DNA of 64,000 nucleotides from an uncultured Bacteroidia bacterium (GTDB taxonomy: Bacteria > Bacteroidota > Bacteroidia > Bacteroidales > F082): positions 1 to 64,000 of the forward strand of contig CACXUM010000013.1 in NCBI GenBank assembly GCA_902770835.1. Direction: 5' to 3'. The position numbers were made by a program, and so were the translations under genes. Below are positions 16,802 through 25,299 of this stretch, piece after piece. The notes under the pieces are model-generated. The model ran no database searches. It saw only the letters and a list, made by a program, of their open reading frames with translations, and was not told the origin of the DNA. Numbering within the stretch: the first letter of the stretch is position 1; the number at the start of each line of letters is the position of its first letter.

Positions 16802-18220
16802 ATGGTCTTCAACTCCATAGAGTTCGTCATCTTTCTGCCCATTGTGGTGCTGCTGTTCTACCTGCTGCCACAAAAGGCGCGTTGGCTGATGCTGCTGGCC
16901 GCAAGTTGCGTGTTCTACATGTGGTTTGTGCCCAAGTACATCCTCATTTTGCTCGTTACCATCATCATCGACTATTCGGCGGGCATTTTGATGGAAAAAC
17001 ATGCCGACGAACCCAAAAAGAAGAAGACTTTCCTCGTTATCAGCGTGGTTTCAACCTTGCTGGTGCTGTTCATTTTCAAGTATTTAGGCTTCATTAACGA
17101 CAATTTCGTGTGGCTTTGCCAAAAGTTGGGGTTGGATGTGCGCACTTCGGTGAACATCATCCTCCCCATCGGTTTGTCGTTCCACACATTCCAGAGCATG
17201 AGTTATGTGATCGAGGTGTATCGCGGCCACCAAAAGGCGGAACGACACTTCGGTTATTATTCGCTCTATGTGATGTTTTTCCCGCAATTGGTCACCGGCC
17301 CGATTGAGCGACCGGGCAACCTTTTGCGCCAACTGCACGAGCACAAGGATTTCCGCTACGAGAACATCTCCAAAGGCATGAGACTCATCCTGTTCGGACT
17401 GTTTATCAAGATGGTGGTGGCCGACCATTTAGGCGCGTATGTCGATGAGGTGTACGCCAATCCTGCGGAATACAACTCATGGAGCGTGATGTTGGCAATG
17501 GCGTTCTACAGTTTCCAGATTTACTGCGACTTTTTCGGCTATTCCACTATCGCCCTCGGCAGTGCCAAACTGATGGGTTTCGACATCAGCGACAACTTCC
17601 GCACGCCTTATTTGGCCAAGAACATTGCCGAGTTTTGGCACCGTTGGCACATCTCGCTTTCCACTTGGTTCCGCGACTATGTGTATTTCCCGTTGGGCGG
17701 CAGTCGGGTGAAGTTTGGGCGATGGGCGTTCAATATTATGGTGGTGTTCGTGTTGAGCGGCATTTGGCACGGCGCAGCATGGACATTCCTGTTTTGGGGC
17801 TTCGCACATGGTTTGTTGCACATCGTTGAAAAGGCCTTGCGCAACCGATTCCCTTACAAGGAACCAAACTCCAAGTGGCTGAGTATCAGCCTTGACGCGC
17901 TTCGCATCGCCAAGACTTTCGTGTTGGTCACGCTGTTTTGGGTGATGTTCCGTGCCACCGATTTCGCCAATATGCGCGACATTTTTGCGGCGGCAGTCAG
18001 CAATTTCGGTGGTGGACAAAGTTTGGCCGTCAAGCCGGAAGTTTGGCTCTATCTCGCCCTGTTCATCCTCTCCGACTTGCTGTTGTTCAACACCCGCTTC
18101 GATGCGTGGTGCGAGGGCAAACCGATGATTGTCAGATGGTTGGTTTATGCCTTGCTCATCTTCCTCATCATTGCGTGTTCGAGTGTCAATAGTTTCCCGT
18201 TCATCTATTTCCAGTTCTGA
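16802..18220 (+). CDS. MBOAT family O-acyltransferase (AlgI/DltB-like)
   Basis: 472 aa with about 10-12 membrane segments. Signature WHRWHISLSTWFRDYVYFPL and SGIWHGAAWTFLFWG (catalytic His) identify the AlgI/PatA/DltB branch of MBOAT acyltransferases. It moves acyl groups across the membrane to an extracellular glycan. The next gene, 2 bp downstream, encodes an SGNH-like partner, matching the AlgI-AlgJ/X two-component arrangement. Acceptor unknown. Confidence 0.9.
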   Translation: MVFNSIEFVIFLPIVVLLFYLLPQKARWLMLLAASCVFYMWFVPKYILILLVTIIIDYSAGILMEKHADEPKKKKTFLVISVVSTLLVLFIFKYLGFINDNFVWLCQKLGLDVRTSVNIILPIGLSFHTFQSMSYVIEVYRGHQKAERHFGYYSLYVMFFPQLVTGPIERPGNLLRQLHEHKDFRYENISKGMRLILFGLFIKMVVADHLGAYVDEVYANPAEYNSWSVMLAMAFYSFQIYCDFFGYSTIALGSAKLMGFDISDNFRTPYLAKNIAEFWHRWHISLSTWFRDYVYFPLGGSRVKFGRWAFNIMVVFVLSGIWHGAAWTFLFWGFAHGLLHIVEKALRNRFPYKEPNSKWLSISLDALRIAKTFVLVTLFWVMFRATDFANMRDIFAAAVSNFGGGQSLAVKPEVWLYLALFILSDLLLFNTRFDAWCEGKPMIVRWLVYALLIFLIIACSSVNSFPFIYFQF

Positions 18221-18222
18221 CC

Positions 18223-19689
18223 ATGAAGAAGTTGTTGATACGCATAGGAATCGTTGCAGTGCTGCTTATGGCCATGAATTGGGTCTATTCCAAATGGTTC
18301 TTCGAGAAGGACTTGTTGGAACATTCCGACATTATTGAGTTGCCTCGTCAGGTGGTGGCCGACAGTTGTCAAGTGGTTTATTTGGGCGAGTCGTCGAACA
18401 ACACTTACGGCTTTGCTGAAAGCGACCATAGGAAGATTAGCAACATGATTTCTGCCTACTACCCGAAGGTACATTGCGGGGATTTGACAAAGGAGGCTTC
18501 GCACGCGCAGACCTATTATTATATGCTGAAGCAAATCCCAAAGGAATCCACGATAGAGACCGTCATCGTGACCATGAATCTGCGCTCTTTTGGTGCCGGA
18601 TGGATTTACTCCCGCCTCGAAACGGCACTTCGGAAACAAATCGTGCTGTTGCAGGATTATCCACCATTAATGAACCGTTTCTTGCTGGCTTTCAAGGCTT
18701 ACCCGATTCGCAGTGAGGAGGAATGGGATGCGATTACACAGAAACATTGGAAAAAAGACCCGCTCGATTTCCCATACGATTTCGAGTGGACCAACGCCCA
18801 CCAATGGGATTCGGCGATGGCTTGGGGCGGCTGGCATGGCTTCGACGGCCAACGCGACCAGCAACTCACCGAATTGGCCTGCCATTACATCAAGAGTTAC
18901 GCCTTCCAAATCCGTGACGACAACCCGCGCATCAAAGACTTTGATGCCATTGTCGACTTGTGCCGCGAAAGGGGTTGGCATTTGGTCTTCAATCTGATGG
19001 CCGAAAACGTAGACAAAGCCAACGAACTGGTAGGCAAGGATTTGATGTTTCTGATGAAACGGAATCGTGACTATCTGATGCAACGCTATGACACTCAAGA
19101 AGATGTAACGGTTGTTGACAATTTGGACTTGGTTCGCGATGTGAATTTCATCGACCAAGATTGGACTACGGAGCATTACTATGGCGAGGGTCGAGGCATC
19201 ATTGCCCGACATGTCGCGCAAGCATTACGAAAGCATTATCCGAATGATTATCAAGATTTTGGTTTGTTGCAATATGAGGCTGGACATTATTGCTTCGAAG
19301 GTTCGGAAGATGTATTGAATGTTGAAAGACCTTACAGTCAGACGCTTATCTTGCCTGCTGATAGTCTTCAACCCGATTGGGGCATGGTGAACATCGCCAT
19401 TGAAATGTTCCAGTCCGACACTTTGAACGATGCCCAGCTTGTCATCGAGAAAAACGGGGAACAAGACAAAGTCAGCACTTATTATGGTATTGCCCCGCAA
19501 CTTCAAAGCATTGGGCAGTGGGATTTCGCCACTTTCGCCCTGCCCCTTGACTCCACTTTCCGCGAGGCCGGGCAAACCAAGATTTTCGTTTACAATCCCT
19601 CGACTTCCTCCGTAAAGGTGAGGCGTTTGGACATTTCCTTCCGTCCGGCCTATCTCAAGCCAGCAGTGAAGGGACAGTCGTATCGATAA
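18223..19689 (+). CDS. SGNH-like membrane-anchored partner of the MBOAT acyltransferase
   Basis: 488 aa. An N-terminal signal anchor (about 5-25) is followed by VVYLGESSNNTYG, where GES could be the SGNH block I serine, and later FIDQDWTTEHYYGEG, which places an Asp and His as in block V. The C-terminal about 150 residues look beta-rich, perhaps a carbohydrate-binding fold. Together with the MBOAT gene it probably O-acylates an exported polysaccharide. The family call rests on motifs and on position, so it is less certain than its neighbour. Confidence 0.65.
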   Translation: MKKLLIRIGIVAVLLMAMNWVYSKWFFEKDLLEHSDIIELPRQVVADSCQVVYLGESSNNTYGFAESDHRKISNMISAYYPKVHCGDLTKEASHAQTYYYMLKQIPKESTIETVIVTMNLRSFGAGWIYSRLETALRKQIVLLQDYPPLMNRFLLAFKAYPIRSEEEWDAITQKHWKKDPLDFPYDFEWTNAHQWDSAMAWGGWHGFDGQRDQQLTELACHYIKSYAFQIRDDNPRIKDFDAIVDLCRERGWHLVFNLMAENVDKANELVGKDLMFLMKRNRDYLMQRYDTQEDVTVVDNLDLVRDVNFIDQDWTTEHYYGEGRGIIARHVAQALRKHYPNDYQDFGLLQYEAGHYCFEGSEDVLNVERPYSQTLILPADSLQPDWGMVNIAIEMFQSDTLNDAQLVIEKNGEQDKVSTYYGIAPQLQSIGQWDFATFALPLDSTFREAGQTKIFVYNPSTSSVKVRRLDISFRPAYLKPAVKGQSYR

Positions 19690-19694
19690 AGGAA

Positions 19695-20360
19695 TCAGTT
19701 GATTTCCAAAACAGTAAGCAAATCATTATTCACCTTGAACTTCACCTCCATCCCGCCAAATTCCATACCGTAAACCCTTTCAGGGTCGGCGTGATATTGT
19801 GGACGCGGGTCGTGGGCAAGCACTTCGATGAGGCTTTCGCGCTGCTCAGGGTCAACTTTTTCGAGCAAAGCCTCCGGGAAATCCACTTCCAAAAGATATT
19901 CTGTTGGTTTTGAGGCAAATCCGCTGACGGCATCGGGGTGGCTGTCGGTGTAGGCGATGTAGGGCTTGATGTCGTAAATCGGGGTACCGTCCATCAAATC
20001 CGCGCCCGAAACATAAAGCACGGGACCAAGTTTCGGGTCAATTTCGATGCTTTCCAAGCGCACCGACGAAAGCCCGATGGGATTAGGCCGGAAGGGTGAG
20101 CGCGTGGCGAAAACACCCTTGCGCACATTGCCCCCCAAACGCGGCGGACGCACCGTCGGCGACCATGTGTCGCGCACGGCCTGCGAGAACTCCCAAAGCA
20201 GCCAAATGTGCGAAAAATCCTCCAATCCACGCACCGCCTCGGCGTTGCGGTAGTCGGGTTCAAACACGATGCGGCCTATCAGCGAGGGGATAATACCGCT
20301 TTGGCGCGGAATGCCGAACTTGGTCGGGAAATCGGTGTGGATGCGGGCGATGGTTTTCAT
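19695..20360 (-). CDS. trmO: tRNA (N6-threonylcarbamoyladenosine37-N6)-methyltransferase TrmO
   Basis: 221 aa from the ATG at 20360. Motifs IARIHTDFPTKFGIPRQ, LEDFSHIWLLWEFS and GVFATRSPFRPNPIGLS are those of TrmO/TsaA (UPF0066), which methylates t6A37 to m6t6A in ACY-reading tRNA-Thr with SAM. The frame is open much further upstream, but that stretch is antisense to the ansA gene, and the -7 box lies directly before this ATG. Divergent from ansA. Confidence 0.92.
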   Translation of the reverse strand: MKTIARIHTDFPTKFGIPRQSGIIPSLIGRIVFEPDYRNAEAVRGLEDFSHIWLLWEFSQAVRDTWSPTVRPPRLGGNVRKGVFATRSPFRPNPIGLSSVRLESIEIDPKLGPVLYVSGADLMDGTPIYDIKPYIAYTDSHPDAVSGFASKPTEYLLEVDFPEALLEKVDPEQRESLIEVLAHDPRPQYHADPERVYGMEFGGMEVKFKVNNDLLTVLEIN

Positions 20361-20364
20361 GCCG

Positions 20365-20372
20365 CAAAAATA
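20365..20372 (-). promoter_or_regulatory. -7 box TATTTTTG for trmO
   Basis: Ends only 4 bp from the ATG at 20360, so the predicted transcript would start at or within a few bases of the start codon (nearly leaderless). Confidence 0.5.
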
Positions 20373-20404
20373 ACGCATTTTGTAGTGCAAGCCAAAAAAA
20401 GCCT

Positions 20405-20412
20405 TACTTTTG
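20405..20412 (+). promoter_or_regulatory. -7 box TACTTTTG for ansA
   Basis: TAnnTTTG match 23 bp upstream of the ATG at 20436; it sets the start of ansA. Confidence 0.6.
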
Positions 20413-20435
20413 CCGCCGCAAAAAAAACGTTTGTC

Positions 20436-21470
20436 ATGCAAAGCAACGAAGAGATTTCCATATTGGTGCTTTATACGGGCGGCACCATCGGCATGATGCA
20501 AGACTCCAAGACGGGAGCCTTGGTGCCATTCGATTTCGACAACATCTACGTCCATCTGCCCGTGCTGAAGAATTTCGGCTATCAGATTGATTTCTATAGT
20601 TTTGACCCGCTCATTGACTCGTCGAACATGTCGCCCGACTTTTGGATTCGCCTCGCGACCAAAATCGGGGAAGAATATGAGCATTACGATGGTTTTGTGG
20701 TGCTTCACGGCTCTGATACGATGGCCTACACCGCCTCGGCCCTCAGTTTCATGCTTGAAAACCTCAACAAGCCCGTGGTTTTGACTGGCTCGCAACTGCC
20801 AATGGGCATGGTGCGCAGCGACGGTCGCGAAAACTTCCTCGCAGCCGTTGAGATTGCCGCCGCCAAGGACGACGACACGCCCATTGTGCCCGAAGTGAGC
20901 ATCTTTTTCCAGAACCAACTGCTGCGTGGCAACCGCGCCACCAAGTTCAATGCGGAAAACTTCAATGCCTTCATCTCGTCGAACTATCCCAACCTCGCCG
21001 ACGTGGGCATACACATTAAATATAATAAGGAACGAATCCTGAAGCCCAACTTCAAGAAACTGAAGGTACACACAAAGATGGACCGCAACGTGGGCATCTT
21101 GAAACTCTTCCCGGGCATTTCAGAGGACTTCGTGCGCCATGTGACGAAGACCCCCAACCTGAAAGCGTTGGTGTTGGAAACCTTCGGGTCGGGCAACGCC
21201 ACCACCGAAGGATGGTTCCTCAATGCGCTCAAGGAGGCCATTGAAGGAGGACTTATCATACTCAACATCACCCAATGCAAAGCCGGTTCGGTGGAGATGG
21301 GACGCTACGAAACCAGCCTCGACATGGCCCGCATCGGGGTCATCAGCGGCTACGACATGACCACCGAGGCTGCCGTTGCCAAACTCATGTATCTCATCGG
21401 TGAAGGACTTACGAAGGCCCGAATTATCGAAATCCTGCAAATTTCCATCCGTGGCGAAATGACCGTTTGA
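20436..21470 (+). CDS. ansA: Type I L-asparaginase
   Basis: 344 aa from the ATG at 20436. The active-site motifs ILVLYTGGTIGM (nucleophile Thr) and VVLHGSDTMAYTASALSF (Thr-Asp pair) define the asparaginase family; the absence of a signal peptide fits the cytoplasmic type I enzyme. Converts asparagine to aspartate and ammonia. An in-frame extension to 20208 runs antisense through trmO and its promoter and is rejected. Confidence 0.93.
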   Translation: MQSNEEISILVLYTGGTIGMMQDSKTGALVPFDFDNIYVHLPVLKNFGYQIDFYSFDPLIDSSNMSPDFWIRLATKIGEEYEHYDGFVVLHGSDTMAYTASALSFMLENLNKPVVLTGSQLPMGMVRSDGRENFLAAVEIAAAKDDDTPIVPEVSIFFQNQLLRGNRATKFNAENFNAFISSNYPNLADVGIHIKYNKERILKPNFKKLKVHTKMDRNVGILKLFPGISEDFVRHVTKTPNLKALVLETFGSGNATTEGWFLNALKEAIEGGLIILNITQCKAGSVEMGRYETSLDMARIGVISGYDMTTEAAVAKLMYLIGEGLTKARIIEILQISIRGEMTV

Positions 21471-21546
21471 CGCTATGATTCAAGCAATTGAGTATTTAAT
21501 GCAATAAAAAATCAAATATTTTTGCTTTGTCAATCAAAAAATGTTG

Positions 21547-21554
21547 TACTTTTG
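21547..21554 (+). promoter_or_regulatory. -7 box TACTTTTG for tRNA-Ser (and probably exbB)
   Basis: TAnnTTTG match 40 bp upstream of tRNA-Ser, with a TTTGTC -33-like element at 21525. No second promoter is visible in the 19 bp between the tRNA and the exbB start. Confidence 0.6.
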
Positions 21555-21594
21555 GCAACGATTTCAGATAAGGTTGAGGGGTTAGGCAAGCACT

Positions 21595-21682
21595 GGAGAG
21601 ATGTCCGAGTGGTTTAAGGAGCACGCCTGGAAAGTGTGTGTACTCCAAAAGGGTACCGCGGGTTCGAATCCCGCTCTCTCCG
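21595..21682 (+). tRNA. tRNA-Ser (anticodon GGA)
   Basis: 88 nt. Acceptor stem GGAGAGA pairs with TCTCTCC at 21675-21681; discriminator G at 21682. Anticodon stem CACGC/GTGTG with loop CTGGAAA (anticodon 21629-21631), a long variable arm as expected for serine, and T-loop GGTTCGAATCC. CCA is not encoded. Confidence 0.95.
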
Positions 21683-21701
21683 CAGAAAAGTAAACTCAAC
21701 T

Positions 21702-22523
21702 ATGAAAAAATTAATTGCTTTCCTCATGGTTGCTGGCCTTTTCACCTTTGGCGTCAGCAATCTCGTCGTTGCTCAAGAAGAGCAAGCGCAAACCGAGCAA
21801 ACGGAGCAGACCGTTGCTCCTGAACAGACTCCCGCTCCTGTGGAGACCGTCGAACAAGCAGCCCCCGTCCAAAACGAGGCCGCTCCTGTCACTTTCCGCG
21901 AATCCATCAAGAAACAGTTCATCGATGGCGGCCCTGGCTTCATGGGCATCGTGTTGGTCATCCTCCTTATCGGTATGGCCATCTCCATTGAGAGAATCAT
22001 TTATCTGACTTTGGCCACTGCCAATTCCAAGAAACTTTTGGCTGGCATCGAAGCCAAGATGAAGAGTGGCGACGTTGAAGGCGCCAAGAAGCTCTGCAAA
22101 GACACCCGTGGCCCCGTGGCCAGCATCTTCACCCAAGGTCTTATCCGCTATCAGGACGGCCAATCGTTGGATGAGGTTGAGAAATCCATCGTTTCCTACG
22201 GTTCCGTTGCTGGTGGCAAGCTCGAAAGCGGCCTGAGTTGGATTGGCCTCTGCATCAGCTTGGCTCCTATGTTCGGATTTATGGGTACTGTTATCGGTAT
22301 GATTCAGGCCTTCGACGACATCGCCGCTGCTGGCGACATGAGCCCGACGGTTGTGGCTTCCGGTATGAAGGTCGCTCTGTTGACCACCGTGTTCGGTCTT
22401 ATCGCAGCCATCATCCTTCAGATTTTCTTCAACTTCATCGCTTCTAAAATCGAAAGCATCGTCAACGACATGGAAGACGCTTCCATTTCGTTCATGGACA
22501 TCCTTGCAAAATACCACAAATAA
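21702..22523 (+). CDS. exbB: MotA/TolQ/ExbB proton channel protein with long N-terminal extension
   Basis: 273 aa from ATG 21702. An N-terminal hydrophobic signal-like segment is followed by a Q/E/P/T-rich stretch (about 25-65), then three membrane segments and the conserved block LSWIGLCISLAPMFGFMGTV with GMIQAFDDIAAAGDMSPTVV of ExbB/TolQ. It channels protons to energise TonB or Tol-type transport with the ExbD proteins downstream. It starts 19 bp after tRNA-Ser. The operon order is ExbB, small membrane protein, ExbD, ExbD. Confidence 0.92.
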   Translation: MKKLIAFLMVAGLFTFGVSNLVVAQEEQAQTEQTEQTVAPEQTPAPVETVEQAAPVQNEAAPVTFRESIKKQFIDGGPGFMGIVLVILLIGMAISIERIIYLTLATANSKKLLAGIEAKMKSGDVEGAKKLCKDTRGPVASIFTQGLIRYQDGQSLDEVEKSIVSYGSVAGGKLESGLSWIGLCISLAPMFGFMGTVIGMIQAFDDIAAAGDMSPTVVASGMKVALLTTVFGLIAAIILQIFFNFIASKIESIVNDMEDASISFMDILAKYHK

Positions 22524-22535
22524 TCAGTATCAATC

Positions 22536-22967
22536 ATGAATAGTAAGCTTTCAAACATCGGTAAATGGGTATTTGGCCTGTTGGCTTTGATTACCGTGGC
22601 TCTGGCAGTGTATTTCTACCTTGGCCTGGCTGACGAAGCCCGCACCAACATGCTCTTGAATTGGGGCTACATCTTGATTGTACTTGGCATTGTCATTGCA
22701 TTGGTTTCAGTCGTTTTCACCGCTGGCGTCAAAGGCCTGAATGGTAAGACACTACTGATTGCCATCATTGCATTTGCTGCTATTGCAGTTGTAGCCTACA
22801 TTATGTCGAAAGGCGCTTTCGAAATCCCCTATCAAGCCGGCGAAACCCTCTATTCGGGCAAGACGCACGGTTGGGTCGAACTCGGCCTTAACTTCTTCTA
22901 TGTCACTTTTGTAGTCGCTATTCTTTCCATCCTGTTCTCCGTATTGTACAAGGCAGTTAAAAAGTAA
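22536..22967 (+). CDS. Small four-helix membrane protein of the ExbB-ExbD operon
   Basis: 143 aa with about four predicted membrane segments (near 11-30, 42-62, 74-92 and 118-138). No catalytic motif is visible. It lies 12 bp after exbB and 11 bp before exbD, a place where Bacteroidota commonly encode a conserved unknown membrane protein, so it is likely an accessory subunit of the energiser complex. Confidence 0.75.
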   Translation: MNSKLSNIGKWVFGLLALITVALAVYFYLGLADEARTNMLLNWGYILIVLGIVIALVSVVFTAGVKGLNGKTLLIAIIAFAAIAVVAYIMSKGAFEIPYQAGETLYSGKTHGWVELGLNFFYVTFVVAILSILFSVLYKAVKK

Positions 22968-22978
22968 AACATTTCATC

Positions 22979-23548
22979 ATGGCAAGAAAAACTCCGGAAA
23001 TCAATTCAAGTTCGCAGGCTGACATAGCATTCTTGCTGTTGTGTTTCTTCCTGATGACGACTTCGATGGACGTTGACTACGGTATCACCCGTCGTCTACC
23101 TCCCCCTGTCGAGCAAAACGACGAGGACGTGAAGGTCAAGGAAAGGAACGTGATGAATGTAATGGTAAACAAGAGCGATAGGTTGCTGGTCAATGGCCGC
23201 CCCTCAGACATCTCCATGCTGAAGGACCTCGCCAAAGACTTCATGACCCCAAAACCTGGCGACGAAACCGCTCCTGAAGTGGAAACCAAGACTTTCGATT
23301 TGGTGGGCGATGTGCTCATGTCGAAGGGCGTGATTTCGCTTCAGAACGACCGCGGCACCTCGTATGCTATGTATATCAGTGTGCAGAATGAGTTGGCACG
23401 CGCCTTCAACGAAATGAAGGAAGAATTGGCTTGGAAGAAATTCCACAAGCACCTTGACCAACTCAATGAAGATCAAACCAAGGCCATCAACGAGGCTGTG
23501 CCCGTGCGTGTCAGTGAGGCTGAGCCTGTTGAGTACAAAACTAACTAA
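22979..23548 (+). CDS. exbD: Biopolymer transport protein ExbD/TolR
   Basis: 189 aa. N-terminal INSSSQADIAFLLLCFFLMT has the single membrane helix with the proton-relay Asp (QADIAF) of ExbD/TolR; the periplasmic domain follows. Works in a complex with the ExbB subunit. Longer than E. coli ExbD (141 aa) because of an extra periplasmic C-terminal segment, usual in Bacteroidota. Confidence 0.92.
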   Translation: MARKTPEINSSSQADIAFLLLCFFLMTTSMDVDYGITRRLPPPVEQNDEDVKVKERNVMNVMVNKSDRLLVNGRPSDISMLKDLAKDFMTPKPGDETAPEVETKTFDLVGDVLMSKGVISLQNDRGTSYAMYISVQNELARAFNEMKEELAWKKFHKHLDQLNEDQTKAINEAVPVRVSEAEPVEYKTN

Positions 23549-23562
23549 AGGAGGATTGAGAT

Positions 23563-24030
23563 ATGGGTAAATTCAGAAAAGAAGGGAAAAAGGAAGTGCC
23601 GCAAGTGAGCACGTCTTCACTGCCCGACATCGTTTACATGTTGATATTCTTCTTCATGATCACCACTTCGATGCGTGACGTGGAACTGAAGGTGAAAACC
23701 GCCATGCCAAAGGCTTCGGAAATCCAGAAACTGGAGCGCAAGGCATTGGTGAGCAGCATCTACATCGGCCCGCCGCGTGATACGAAACTCGGTACCGAAT
23801 CGCGTATCCAACTCGACGATGCCTTCGCCCGTACGACCGACATCGCCGACTGGATTCAAAAAGAGCGCGACTCGCGCAGTGAGGCCGACCGCCCGCTGTT
23901 GACCACCGCCCTGAAGGTGCATAGAGAGACCCGTATGGGTGTCGTCACCGACGTGAAGCAAGAACTTCGTAAGGTGGGTGCCTTCCGTATCAACTACACG
24001 ACATTGAAGGGTAGCGCCTTGGAGAACTAA
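23563..24030 (+). CDS. exbD: Second ExbD/TolR family protein
   Basis: 155 aa. Membrane helix STSSLPDIVYMLIFFFMITT again carries the key Asp. A strong Shine-Dalgarno (AAAGGAGG, 23547-23554) precedes the start, unusual for this phylum. Paired, non-identical ExbD genes are standard for Bacteroidota Ton/gliding-type energisers. Last gene of the operon. Confidence 0.92.
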   Translation: MGKFRKEGKKEVPQVSTSSLPDIVYMLIFFFMITTSMRDVELKVKTAMPKASEIQKLERKALVSSIYIGPPRDTKLGTESRIQLDDAFARTTDIADWIQKERDSRSEADRPLLTTALKVHRETRMGVVTDVKQELRKVGAFRINYTTLKGSALEN

Positions 24031-24135
24031 ACTTTGGTTTGGTAACCAAATGGAAGGGCAGCAATGAAAATTGTTGCCCTTTCGCAATTTTTGGGCCAAT
24101 ACGCCGTTATAGTCACAACACAAACACAAAGCAAT

Positions 24136-25236
24136 ATGAAAAAACACTTCATCACCGTGATAGCCCTGACGCTTGCCGTCACGCTCACCACTTTCACCAG
24201 TTGCAGAAAACCCAAGGCCGAAGACAACACCCCCGCCAAGGAAGGCCTTTATCTCGGCATTGTCGGGTTCAATTCCAACCTCTACACCATGCCTCTTGGC
24301 TTGCTCAATCAAGACACCAAGCATACTTTTGAGAATTTCATCGATGACCTCGTCATGCAAAACGGCACCATCCTCTATCATGCCGTCAACACTGGCATCA
24401 ACAGCCTAACCTCGGCTCGAATCCCTGAGAACCTCATCAACGTTTCCATCGTGACCTTCACCGACGGCCTCGACCAAGGCTCATACGTGGAAGGCGGCTA
24501 CAACTCAGGCAACGAATACCTGTCGGCTGTCAACAACAGAATCATGAACGACCTCATCGGCGGAACCAACATTTCAGCCTATTCCATCGGCGTGCGCGGC
24601 TCCGACGTGAACGATGTGGAGAGTTTCCGCAACAACCTTAAGAAGTTGTCGAGCGACCCCGTTCACAACGTTTTCGAAGTGAACAGCATGAACGAGGCTT
24701 CTGAGATGTTTGCCGAAATTGCAAAGCAGCTTTACAACCAGAGCATGTACTACAACATCACTCTGAAACTGCCGGCACAAGAGCCCAACACCAAGATCCG
24801 TTTCACTTTCGACAATGTGAGTGATGCAAACGACTCGCAATGCTACATTGAGGGCATCTACATCCGCAACAATGGCAAAGGCCAACTGACTGATTTGGTT
24901 TATGTTGGTATGGAAAGCATGGCCAGTAGCGTCATCACTGCCACATCGGAAGGCATCTTCGACGTGTTCGCATTCCGCAACCTCACCGACCTCAATGGCA
25001 ATCAAATGGGTACCGAAAACGTGAAGCAATGGAGTTGGATTGAATCCAACACCAGTTGGCAGCTCAACAGCGAGTTTACGCCCTCGGGCAACACCGTAAT
25101 CATCAACGAATACAAGAGCGCGATGATTATGCTTGTGCTTGACTGTTCGAGTTCGCTCGGCGCCGACTTCGTCAAAATGAAGACTGCCGCCAACCAGTTC
25201 ATCGAAACCTTGAGCGGCAACTACAACGGACGTTGA
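24136..25236 (+). CDS. Lipoprotein with apparently circularly permuted vWA domain
   Basis: 366 aa from ATG 24136. Lipobox TFTSC (Cys about 22). Residues about 35-165 match the second part of a von Willebrand A domain: strand GIVGFNSN, GT of QNGTILYHA (metal site Thr), and VSIVTFTDGLDQGS (TDG motif), then YSIGVRGSDV. The first strand and helix of the fold are missing there and appear instead at the extreme C-terminus as MIMLVLDCSSSLGADFVKMK with the MIDAS DxSxS. A beta-rich domain lies between. The vWA may be closed by the C-terminus, a permutation. Ligand unknown. Confidence 0.75.
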   Translation: MKKHFITVIALTLAVTLTTFTSCRKPKAEDNTPAKEGLYLGIVGFNSNLYTMPLGLLNQDTKHTFENFIDDLVMQNGTILYHAVNTGINSLTSARIPENLINVSIVTFTDGLDQGSYVEGGYNSGNEYLSAVNNRIMNDLIGGTNISAYSIGVRGSDVNDVESFRNNLKKLSSDPVHNVFEVNSMNEASEMFAEIAKQLYNQSMYYNITLKLPAQEPNTKIRFTFDNVSDANDSQCYIEGIYIRNNGKGQLTDLVYVGMESMASSVITATSEGIFDVFAFRNLTDLNGNQMGTENVKQWSWIESNTSWQLNSEFTPSGNTVIINEYKSAMIMLVLDCSSSLGADFVKMKTAANQFIETLSGNYNGR

Positions 25237-25299
25237 ATCATTCGAGAAAGAAAACTGTCGATGGCCACGGCCGCATTGATGCGGTTGTGGTCATTGGCA

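Noticed and set aside
20361..21071. N-terminal extension of TrmO
   Set aside because: This part is antisense to ansA and contains the divergent promoters; the family start is at 20360.
25221..25299. Frameshifted continuation of the GH16/GH20 gene
   Set aside because: An alternative frame reads NANDHNRINAAVAIDSF, but it does not match a GH20 end and overlaps the convergent gene's 3' flank; evidence is too weak.
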